Positions 44,214 to 51,320 of a DNA stretch of 64,000 nucleotides are shown in pieces. The notes beneath the pieces are model-generated. The model was not told the DNA's origin, ran no database searches, and saw only the letters and a program-made list of their open reading frames with translations. A program made the position numbers and the translations under genes. The stretch covers positions 968,255-1,032,254 of the forward strand of contig JACKDC010000001.1 of NCBI GenBank assembly GCA_020633725.1, written 5' to 3'. The DNA is from Candidatus Latescibacterota bacterium. Lineage in GTDB: Bacteria; Krumholzibacteriota; Krumholzibacteriia; JACNKJ01. Position 1 is the first letter of the stretch; each line of letters opens with the position of its first letter.

Positions 44214-45937
44214 CAGTTGGCTCTCCCCCGCGGATGGCAGTCGAAGCAGGCCGCGCTCTCGTAGACGTAGTCGGGGATGTCGTTCAGCGGGTGATGGCTG
44301 TCGGTGTCGTTCCGGTTGTGCTCGTGGCAGAAGATGCACTCGAACACCCCGTAGTCGCTCTGCTGCACGTGGCAGTCCGCGCAGCTGTCCCACTTGCCGC
44401 TGTGCTTGCCCGTGTAGATCGGGAAGAGCGTGTCGTGATCCCAGGTGGACGGCGACCAGCGCGACGTGCTGTGACAGGCCTCGCACTGCGTGTTGAAGCC
44501 GGCCGCCTGGTGATCCGGGTCGTTCGTCGCATCGTAGTCCGACTGGTGGCAGGCGTAGCAGTCGGTGGGCGTGCCGGTGTAGCCGCCGCTGTGGCACTGC
44601 GTGCAGCTCGTGCTCGTGTGCGCGCCGGTGAGCGGGAAGTCCGTGGCCGCGTGATCGAAGGTCGCCGGCTCCCAGGCGGTCGTGCTGTGACAGACCTCGC
44701 AGGTGGTCTCGAAGCCACTCGCCACGTGGTCGGGATCGTTGGTGTTCTCGAAGTCCGACTGGTGACAGGCGTAGCAGCTGGTCGGCGTGCCGGCGTAGCC
44801 GGAGCCGTGGCACTCGAGGCAGCTGGTCGTGGCGTGCGCGCCGGTCAGCGGGAAGTCCGTGGCCGCGTGGTCGAAGGTCGCCGGCTCCCAGGCGGTCGTG
44901 CTGTGGCAGAGTTCGCAGGACGTGTCGAAGCCGCTGGCCACGTGGTCGGGATCGTTGGTGTTCTCGAAGTCCGACTGGTGGCAGGCGTAACAGCTGGTCG
45001 GCGTGCCGGCGTAGCCGGACCCGTGACACTCGAGGCAGCTGGTCGTGGCGTGCGCGCCGGTCAGCGGGAAGTCCGTGGCGTTGTGGTCGAAGGTCGCGGG
45101 CTCCCAGGCCTTGGTGTTGTGGCAGAGCATGCACTCGGTGTCGAAGCCGGCGGCCGCGTGATTCGGGTCCGTGGTGCCGTCGTAGTCGCTCTGATGGCAG
45201 CCGACGCAGGTGGTGGGCTCGCCGCCGAAGCTCCCCTTGTGGCAGGCCGCGCAGTCCAGCGCGGCGTGCGCGCCGTTGAGCGCGAAGAAGGCGTTGTGGT
45301 CGAAGTTGCTGTCGCCCCAGCCCGGCGCCACCGAGGAGTGGCAGTTCAGGCAGTCGGTGGACATGCCCGCCTGCTCGTGGTCGGGATTCGTCGTCGACTG
45401 GTAGTCGGCGGCGTGGCAGGCGAAGCAGTCGCTGGGCGTGCCCGCGAAGGACTCGCCCTGGGCCCCGCGGTGACAGGCCTCGCAGTCCACACGCGCGTGG
45501 ACGCCCACCAGCGGGAAGCCGCGGGCGGCATGGAGGGCCAGGGGACCGTCATCGGGCTCCCAGTCGTGCGGCGTGTGGCAGGCCGCGCAGTCGAAGCCCA
45601 GCTCGCCGGCGTGGACGTCGGTGTGGCAGTCCGCGCAGGACGACGCCACGCGCCCGAAGCGCAGGTCGCCGTGGCAGCCGTCGCAGTTGGCAGCCGCGTG
45701 CGCCCCCTCGAGGGCGTAGCCCGTGGTCTTGTGGTCGAAGCCGCGCCCGGCGACGTAGTTCCAGTTCTCCGTCCCGTGACACTGGGCGCAGTCGGCCTTG
45801 AGCGGCCCGTGCGGGCTGGCCACCTTGGGCTGCTCGCCGGCGCCGAGCAGCGCCACCAGCAGGACCGGCGTCAGGAGCAGCGGCACGACCGCGAGCACTG
45901 CGCGTCTGCGGATGCGGAAGGGGCGTCTCGTGGTCAC
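44213..45937 (-). CDS. 22-heme cytochrome c with tandem 72-residue repeats
   Basis: A 574-residue multiheme cytochrome with 22 CXXCH motifs by direct count, plus many additional His residues for bis-His ligation. An N-terminal hydrophobic segment (RRRAVLAVVPLLLTPVLLVALLG) secretes or anchors it. The recurring unit is FDHxATDFPLTGAHATTSCLECH-x-YACHQSDF, typical of cytochrome c3/c7-like repeats. Three units of exactly 72 residues (216 bp) are near-identical in DNA. The start is GTG 45937, overlapping the previous stop, with AAGGAG upstream. It is a candidate extracellular or periplasm-spanning electron wire. Confidence 0.93.
   Translation of the reverse strand: MTTRRPFRIRRRAVLAVVPLLLTPVLLVALLGAGEQPKVASPHGPLKADCAQCHGTENWNYVAGRGFDHKTTGYALEGAHAAANCDGCHGDLRFGRVASSCADCHTDVHAGELGFDCAACHTPHDWEPDDGPLALHAARGFPLVGVHARVDCEACHRGAQGESFAGTPSDCFACHAADYQSTTNPDHEQAGMSTDCLNCHSSVAPGWGDSNFDHNAFFALNGAHAALDCAACHKGSFGGEPTTCVGCHQSDYDGTTDPNHAAAGFDTECMLCHNTKAWEPATFDHNATDFPLTGAHATTSCLECHGSGYAGTPTSCYACHQSDFENTNDPDHVASGFDTSCELCHSTTAWEPATFDHAATDFPLTGAHATTSCLECHGSGYAGTPTSCYACHQSDFENTNDPDHVASGFETTCEVCHSTTAWEPATFDHAATDFPLTGAHTSTSCTQCHSGGYTGTPTDCYACHQSDYDATNDPDHQAAGFNTQCEACHSTSRWSPSTWDHDTLFPIYTGKHSGKWDSCADCHVQQSDYGVFECIFCHEHNRNDTDSHHPLNDIPDYVYESAACFDCHPRGRAN
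44501..45148 (-). repeat. three tandem 216-bp repeats in the 22-heme cytochrome
   Basis: The units are 45148-44933, 44932-44717 and 44716-44501 (each 216 bp, 72 codons, three hemes). The first two are almost identical in DNA, the third is slightly diverged, and a partial fourth follows. Each starts with the codons for Gly-Phe and holds the three CXXCH motifs CXLCH, CLECH and CYACH. This is recent internal duplication. Confidence 0.92.
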
Positions 45938-47616
45938 GGGGTATCTCCTTGCGGAGCGGTGACGAGCGTCGGATGGCAGGACTTGCAATCCGTGGGCAGC
46001 GGCCGGTAGCGGAGCGTGACGGCCTCGCCCGGCGCGGGGATGTCGATGGGCAGATGGCAGGCCGTGCAGGCCAGCGGCGCGTGGGCGCCGTCGAGGACGA
46101 AGCGCGCGTCCTTCGTGTGATCGAAGCGCGCGGCCATCCAGTCCCGGCTGTCATGGCAACGCGCGCAGTCGACGATGGCCTCGCCCTCGCGCAGGAACTG
46201 CCCGCGATGGATGTCCTCGTGGCAGCTCGCGCAGTCCTTGCGCAGGTCCGAGAAGCGGAGCTGTCCCGGCTTGGCGCCGGGGATGGCCACGTGGCAGGCG
46301 GTGCAGGCCGCCTCGGCGTGGCGATCGGCGAGCGCGAAGCCGGTGGCCGCGTGATCGTAGTTCACGCGGCGCCAGCTCTCCGGCGTGTGGCAGCGTTCGC
46401 AACGGCGGTCGGCGCCCTCGAGCGCCAGGCTCTTGCCGTGGGGATCGGCGTGGCACTGGGTGCAGCTCGTGCTGCCGTAGCGGAAGCGTCCGGCCGGCTG
46501 GGCCTCCGTGGGCAGGTGGCAGTCGCGGCAGGGCACCGCCAGATGCGCGCCGGCCAGCGGGTAGCTGCTCTCCGCGTGCTGCGCCACGGTGAAGCTGCTG
46601 GGCGAGTAGCCCGCCACGCTGTGGCAGCGCGCGCAGTCCTGCACCTTCCCGGTCACCGTGAACTGGCCGAGGTGCTTGTCCTGGTGGCAGTCGAGGCAGA
46701 GGTCGTGCGCCAGCGGACGGTGCGGCGCGCCGGGCTGGTGGCAGCCCTTGCAGTCCACCGCGGCGTGCTTGCCGCGCAGCGGATAGCGCGTGAGGTCGTG
46801 GTCGAACTGCTTCCCGCGGATGGCCTTCCAGTCCGTCTCCTGGTGGCAGCTCGCGCAGGTCGCCGTGAAGCGGCCGGCGTGAGGATCCTTGTGGCAGTCC
46901 TTGCAGTCCGCGAAGGCGACGCCCTTGAAGGCGATGCGCAGGTCGCCGGTCTCGGCGGCGCCGCTGCGCGGGTGGCACTTGTCGCAGGTGACGTCGGCGT
47001 GCTTGCCGCGCAGGGGGAACTGCGTCCCGGCGTGGTCGAAGCCGGCGGCCGGCCGCCACGCGCTCTGCCCGTGGCACTTGAGGCAGGCGTCGCCCAGCGT
47101 GCCGCGATGCGGGTCGGCGTGGCAGTCGAGGCAGGCCGTGCCGAGGCCGAGGAAGCTCCGGTCGAGGTCCTTGTGCGCGGCGGTCAGGCGCGCGGGATTC
47201 GCGATCTTGTCCTCGCGATGACACTGCCGGCACTTGAGCGCGGCATGTGCGCCTTCGAGCGTGAAGCCCGCGGCGGCGTGGTCGAAGTTCGCCTCGCCGC
47301 CCTCCCAGTGGACGAGCGCGTAGTCCGCGCCGTGGTGCTCCGAGTGGCAGCTCACGCAGTTGGCGTGGTCGGCGCCTGCGTGCAGCCCCTTGCCGGCGGT
47401 GATGCGCTCCGCGAGCAGCGTGTGGCAGGCGAGGCACTTGTCCGCCTCGACGCCCTTGCCCAGCGCGTGGCACTGGGTGCAGTTCTTCATCCCCTCCAGG
47501 TTCGCGTGCGGCGTGGCCAGGGGCCCCGGCGAGAGCTGGGCCCGGGCCGCCGGCGCCGCCGTCGCCAGGACGAGGAGCGCGGTCAGCAGACGTCCGCCGC
47601 GTCTCAGAAGATCCAC
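45934..47616 (-). CDS. 20-heme cytochrome c
   Basis: A 560-residue multiheme cytochrome with 20 CXXCH motifs by direct count and a signal peptide (LLTALLVLATAAPAARA). The repeat period is less regular than in the next gene, but the FDHAATGFALxxRHAxxACTACH pattern recurs. The start GTG at 47616 lies 13 bp inside the cytochrome b gene, and its stop overlaps the 22-heme start (GTGA). It is the likely periplasmic partner that takes electrons from the membrane cytochrome and passes them on. Confidence 0.92.
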   Translation of the reverse strand: MDLLRRGGRLLTALLVLATAAPAARAQLSPGPLATPHANLEGMKNCTQCHALGKGVEADKCLACHTLLAERITAGKGLHAGADHANCVSCHSEHHGADYALVHWEGGEANFDHAAAGFTLEGAHAALKCRQCHREDKIANPARLTAAHKDLDRSFLGLGTACLDCHADPHRGTLGDACLKCHGQSAWRPAAGFDHAGTQFPLRGKHADVTCDKCHPRSGAAETGDLRIAFKGVAFADCKDCHKDPHAGRFTATCASCHQETDWKAIRGKQFDHDLTRYPLRGKHAAVDCKGCHQPGAPHRPLAHDLCLDCHQDKHLGQFTVTGKVQDCARCHSVAGYSPSSFTVAQHAESSYPLAGAHLAVPCRDCHLPTEAQPAGRFRYGSTSCTQCHADPHGKSLALEGADRRCERCHTPESWRRVNYDHAATGFALADRHAEAACTACHVAIPGAKPGQLRFSDLRKDCASCHEDIHRGQFLREGEAIVDCARCHDSRDWMAARFDHTKDARFVLDGAHAPLACTACHLPIDIPAPGEAVTLRYRPLPTDCKSCHPTLVTAPQGDTP

Positions 47617-48488
47617 CGGTACCCCAGGAGCACGGTCACGCCCACGTGCACCACCATGATGATGAGCATCACCACCGCGAAGGGCTTGTGGATGACGTGC
47701 CAGTAGTGAAAGATGCGCGCGAGGCGCTCCAGCAGGATGCGCCGCCGCTCGAGCAGCGCCTTGCGGCGCGCGAGCAGGCTGAGCTGCCGCCGACGCACCC
47801 GCGGCAACGCGGCCAGCACGCCGCGGCGGCGCAGGTAGCCCCGGATGCGCAGGGAGAGCGTGAGGTCGCTGACGAGCGACTGCGCGAGCGCGGCCATCAG
47901 CGAACGGCCCTGCGACGAGCCACCGAGCGCGCGCAGGCCGGCCACCGTGTCGGCGTCCAGGCCGTAGTCGCGCGACAGCGCCTCGGCCAGACGGGCGTCC
48001 TCCGCCTCGAGCGCCTTCATGTCCATCGCGTCGCCCTGCAGGTTCCGCGGGATCTGCAGGTAGAGGTAGCGGCCGAGCACGCCGCTGCCCGCCACGGCCA
48101 CCATCGACCAGAAGCTGATCGACACCAGCCCGTTCACCTTGAAGGCGCTGTGCAGCACCACCAGCAGCGGCCCGAAGATGCCCAGGTAGATGTGCACGCT
48201 CAGCCAGCGGGAGATGTGCCCCGCGCTCCGCAGCCGCTTCCAGCGCTTGCGCAGGCTGTAGGTGAGCAGGACGAGCATCATCAGGGAGCCGACGATCCCC
48301 AGGCCGTGGCCCAGTCCGCCCGCCGGCCGCCACAGGCCGTAGTCCGGGTGGAAGGGACGCTCCTGGTAGGGCGTCAGGTAGTAGCTGGACCCACGCCAGA
48401 CGAGCCAGAGCAGGGCCGCGGTGGAAACGAGGCCGAGCGCCTGCATGCCGCGGCGGAAGCGTCGGTCGGAGGAGGCGAGAATCGGCAC
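47604..48488 (-). CDS. membrane b-type cytochrome (quinol-linked), first gene of the multiheme operon
   Basis: A 294-residue inner-membrane protein with five predicted helices. His residues suited to heme ligation are in GLGHGLGIVG, WLSVHIYLG, VVLHSAFK and YWHVIHKPFAVVMLIIMVVHVG. A 90-residue Arg-rich cytoplasmic loop separates the fourth and fifth helix. It resembles di-heme b-type quinol-oxidising subunits. The start is GTG 48488. The ribosome site GGGAG lies in a potential hairpin (see 48489-48937). It would pass electrons from quinol to the 20-heme cytochrome. Confidence 0.72.
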   Translation of the reverse strand: MPILASSDRRFRRGMQALGLVSTAALLWLVWRGSSYYLTPYQERPFHPDYGLWRPAGGLGHGLGIVGSLMMLVLLTYSLRKRWKRLRSAGHISRWLSVHIYLGIFGPLLVVLHSAFKVNGLVSISFWSMVAVAGSGVLGRYLYLQIPRNLQGDAMDMKALEAEDARLAEALSRDYGLDADTVAGLRALGGSSQGRSLMAALAQSLVSDLTLSLRIRGYLRRRGVLAALPRVRRRQLSLLARRKALLERRRILLERLARIFHYWHVIHKPFAVVMLIIMVVHVGVTVLLGYRWIF

Positions 48489-48937
48489 GCGCCGGGACTC
48501 CCTTCGGGCAGTTCCTCATAGAGCGGTTTCGCGTCCGATGGCGGACGGTTTCGGCCAGACGGCCAGCCCGCAAATGCAAGTTTGACGCCGTTTTTCCGGT
48601 CTACGGATCCCGTCATCGGGGATGGCGGGGACTCGTGAACCGTGGCGCGGGCAGGGGTGGGGTCGAGCGACCGCCGCGCCGAGGGGTGGGGAAGTTTCGC
48701 GCCTTCCTCGCCGCGCGTCCAGCAGAATTCGGAAGGGCGCCGGGAGGGTGCGGGACTTGCAGGGGCGAGCCTGCGCCCCCCTGGGCGCGGCATCCGCCCC
48801 CCTTCGTGGACAGCTTCGGGACCCACGGGGAAGGGCGGGCGGAGCCAGCGGGCACGGCATCGTGGAAAATGCCCGCCACAGTGGACGCGGACTGCAAAGC
48901 CGTGCAGATCGCTCGAACACCGGCACGGGAGTGCGCC
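48489..48937. other. intergenic leader/promoter region of the multiheme operon
   Basis: A 449-bp gene-free stretch between the cytochrome b gene (minus) and a coiled-coil gene (plus). On the minus strand a sigma-54-like element, GG-N10-GC, lies at 48575-48590 (CGGCGTCAAACTTGCA). After it comes the direct repeat CGAAACCG twice, flanking the hairpin CGTCC-GCCATC-GGACG. The ribosome site is then in ACTGCCC-GAA-GGGAGT. No known riboswitch class is recognised. The rest is GC-rich with no convincing ORF. Confidence 0.4.
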
Positions 48938-49291
48938 ATGAACCATCGGCTCGATCTGGCCAAGCAGCAGCTCAAGGCGGCCAGCGAAATGGGTCTGGCG
49001 AAGCACAAGACCGAGATCGACGCCGTCCTGACGGGCCTGGACCAGCAGGAGCGCCTGATCGGCAAGCTCCGCGCCGAGACGAACGCCCTGCAGAGCGCGC
49101 TCACCATGCAGGAGAGCATCATCGACGATCTCAACAGCCGCATCAACGCGCTCGAGGCGGCCATCCGCGACTACCTCGACCCCAGCAAGTCCAGGAACGG
49201 GGCGGACGTCCTCATCACCGTGCTCGAGAAGGAGCTCGGCGAGGAGGAGTCCCTCGAGGACATGACCGACAGCCTGCCCACCGCGCCCTAG
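48938..49291 (+). CDS. small coiled-coil protein, unknown
   Basis: A 117-residue, very acidic protein made of one long amphipathic helix: heptads in LIGKLRAETNALQSALTMQESIIDDLNSRINALEAAI indicate a coiled coil, probably a homo-oligomer. The C-terminus is acidic (KELGEEESLEDMTD). It starts at ATG 48938 with GGGAG upstream. No domain was recognised. Its stop shares CTAG with the convergent TonB-like gene. Confidence 0.6.
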   Translation: MNHRLDLAKQQLKAASEMGLAKHKTEIDAVLTGLDQQERLIGKLRAETNALQSALTMQESIIDDLNSRINALEAAIRDYLDPSKSRNGADVLITVLEKELGEEESLEDMTDSLPTAP

Positions 49292-49914
49292 CGAATCCGA
49301 AACGTGAACCCCAGCGTCGTGACCGCGCGGACGGGCTTCACGCCCTGCCGCGCCGGCCTGAAGCGCCAGCGCCAGGCGGCGGCCACGGCGGCCTCCACCA
49401 GGGCCGCGGGCGCGTCGGGGTTCAGCGCGCGGACGGCGACCACGTCACCCGTCTCCCCCACCACCACCGACAGCCATACCGTCCCCTCGAGCCCCGCCTC
49501 GCGCAGCAGCTCGGGATAGGCGGGATCCACCCGCAGGATGGGCGTCGGCGGCGTCTCCCGCGCGGCGGCGAACTTGCCGGCGTGGATGGCGATCGGCGGC
49601 ATCGGCAGGCCATCCTCGACGCCGGGGAAGAGCGCGTCTGGGTCGTCGCCGGTCTCGTCCTCGGCCACCAGGGTGAATTGCGGCAGGAAGGCCGGCCGCA
49701 CGGGCTCCGGCAGCAGGGCCGGCAGCGGCGGGATCTCGTCGGGGATCGTGACGAGCTCGGGGACGGCCTCGTCGTAGTCCGGGACGTAGGGCGCCGGCCG
49801 CCAGGGCGGCGACAGCAGCGCGGCGAGGAGCAGCAACGCGCTGCCCGCGAGGGCGGTCGCCGCCACCCGTCGGCGGTGCTGGGACTGGATCCGAGCCTGG
49901 AGCGTGATGACCAT
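49288..49914 (-). CDS. TonB family energy-transducing protein
   Basis: A 208-residue protein with a single N-terminal membrane helix (RVAATALAGSALLLLAALLSPPW) and a Pro-rich, acidic spacer (about residues 40-110). The TonB C-terminal fold follows (YPELLREAGLEGTVWLSVVVGETGDVVAVRAL ... AWRWRFRPARQG). It would couple the proton-motive force to an outer-membrane receptor. No exbB, exbD or TonB-dependent receptor is adjacent. ATG at 49914 is used; a GGAGGCCGGC site precedes it. Confidence 0.88.
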   Translation of the reverse strand: MVITLQARIQSQHRRRVAATALAGSALLLLAALLSPPWRPAPYVPDYDEAVPELVTIPDEIPPLPALLPEPVRPAFLPQFTLVAEDETGDDPDALFPGVEDGLPMPPIAIHAGKFAAARETPPTPILRVDPAYPELLREAGLEGTVWLSVVVGETGDVVAVRALNPDAPAALVEAAVAAAWRWRFRPARQGVKPVRAVTTLGFTFRIR

Positions 49915-50007
49915 GCCGGCCTCCTTGGCAAGCTGCCGCCGTGGCGGCGGCGACGTCGAGGCCTGGCAGGCGGGGACAGGCGAAACTTGTGGCCGCGCGG
50001 GACGTCA

Positions 50008-50050
50008 TGCAAGGCGGAGTCCTTGCACTTTCCCGGACTTTGTGAATAAT
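50008..50050 (+). promoter_or_regulatory. selenoprotein gene promoter with overlapping inverted repeat
   Basis: -35 TTGCAC (50023-50028), a 16-bp spacer and -10 AATAAT (50045-50050) form a good sigma-70 promoter. A 7-bp inverted repeat, TGCAAGG-cggagt-CCTTGCA (50008-50027), overlaps the -35 box and could be an operator. The transcript would have a leader of about 65 nt before ATG 50121. Confidence 0.5.
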
Positions 50051-50120
50051 TTCGAGGAGTTGAATCGCTCCGGACGGCCCATCGTGGCCCGTGCGGATCC
50101 CCTGACGCAAAGGAGCCCCG

Positions 50121-51320
50121 ATGCGCTTCGCACTTCGCCGACTGCGACCGGCGGCGCTCGTCGCGCTGCTTTCACTCGCCGCCCTCGCCGGCGCCGTTCG
50201 GGCGTCCGACGTCGACTCCATGGCCGAGGCCGCCCGACTGGCCGGCGAGACCGGTCGTCCCATCCTCCTGGACATCGGCACCTCCTGGTGAGGCGCGTGC
50301 CAGGCCTTCGCCCGTGCGGTGAAGGATAGCGACGGCTTCCAGGAGTCCATCGCCGAGCACGTCATCCTCTACGCCCCCGACGCCGAGCACGGCGAGGGCA
50401 TCGGCATCGCCCGCCGCTACGGCGTCAACGCCTACCCCAGCTTCGTCCTCGTGAGCGCCGACGGTGAAGTCATGGACCGCTGGCTGGGCTACGGCGACAC
50501 GGCCCCCTTCCTCGCCACGCTCGAGGAGGCGACCACCGCTCCCCTCACGCTGAGCGAGCGGAAGAAGCGCTTCCGCGGCGAGCCCAACGCGGCCGACGCC
50601 GTGAAGATCGGCGACCTGCAGCGTGACGCGGGGCTCTCCGGCGAGGCCCTCGCCTGGTACCACCGGGCCGAGAGCCTCGACGCCACGCGCTTCCTCGGCG
50701 CCGACATGCTCGAGGCCTACGCCCGCGGCGCGCGCGACGGTCTCTACTCGCGCGAGCAGGTCCGCGACCAGGCCATGGCCGTCCTCAAGGACGAGCGCGC
50801 CAGCGCCCGGCAGGTGGCCGAGACCGTGGCGCTCATCGACCGCGGCACCCAGGACGGCGATCGCCAGCCCTACCTGACCGCGCTGGAGCTGGGCGTGCAG
50901 CGCCTGTCCATGCCCGCCACCGACGAGGACCGCCGCCTGGAGGCGGGCCTGCGCGCGAACTACGCCGTGCTCGTCGACAAGGACAGCAAAGCCGCCTACG
51001 GCTGGAAGGTGAAGAGCCTGGAGCCCGGCTGGCAGGAGGACGCCAACGCGCTCAACGGCCTCGCCTGGTGGTGCTTCGAGAACGGCGTGGCGCTGGACAA
51101 GGCCGAGGAGCACGCGCGCAAGGGCGTCGCCCTCGCCGACGATCCCAGCGCCAGGGCCAACGTGATGGACACGCTCGCGGAGATCTGCAACGCGCGCGGC
51201 GACTGCGGCGAGGCGCTGGAGCTCATCCAGGGCGCGCTGCAGCTCGTGCCGGACAACGAGTACCTGCAGAAGCAGCTCGCGCGCTTCGAGAAGCTCGTTG
51301 CCGAGCAGAAGCAGGGCTAG
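50121..51320 (+). CDS. thioredoxin-fold selenoprotein with in-frame TGA (W-Sec-G-A-C) and TPR-like C-terminus
   Basis: Read through the TGA at 50289, the gene gives 399 residues. ATG at 50121 has a strong ribosome site (AAGGAGCCCCG). A signal peptide (LRRLRPAALVALLSLAALAGAVRA) leads to a thioredoxin-fold domain: RPILLDIGTSW, then TGA (residue 57), G-A-C-Q-A-F, and later the cis-Pro YGVNAYPSFVLVSADGEV. The TGA takes the first Cys place of WCxxC, so Sec is the natural reading; Cys60 is the partner. The helical C-terminal 250 residues include TPR-like repeats. A hairpin consistent with a SECIS follows. No sel genes are in this window. A sequencing error of a TGC codon is the main alternative. 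Its stop shares CTAG with the phosphatase. Confidence 0.85.
50289..50325 (+). promoter_or_regulatory. candidate bacterial SECIS element with Sec TGA
   Basis: TGA at 50289-50291 is followed 13 nt later by an 8-bp stem: CCTTCGCC (50305-50312) with GGTGAAGG (50318-50325), one G-U pair. The 5-nt loop CGUGC has G-U at loop positions 2-3. The loop begins 21 nt after the TGA. Known bacterial SECIS elements have a stem with loop about 16-37 nt downstream and a G among the first loop bases, as in this one. Confidence 0.75.

Noticed and set aside
44501..45148. CRISPR-like array
   Set aside because: The repeats are 216 bp, directly adjacent and coding (72 codons with CXXCH motifs); there are no spacers.
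48489..48620. A cyclic-di-GMP (GEMM) riboswitch before the multiheme operon
   Set aside because: The CGAAACCG repeats recall the GEMM core, but the paired regions and the conserved GACGCAAAGCC-type segment do not fit.
48635..48937. Extension of the coiled-coil protein upstream to 48635
   Set aside because: The extra 101 residues are Pro/Arg/Gly-rich as expected of a frame in GC-rich non-coding DNA, and ATG 48938 has a ribosome site.
50319..51320. A 333-residue gene starting with the GTG at 50319
   Set aside because: That start sits inside the 3' arm of the hairpin after the TGA, lacks a ribosome site and removes the signal peptide and the thioredoxin active site. Start at 50121 explains the sequence better.
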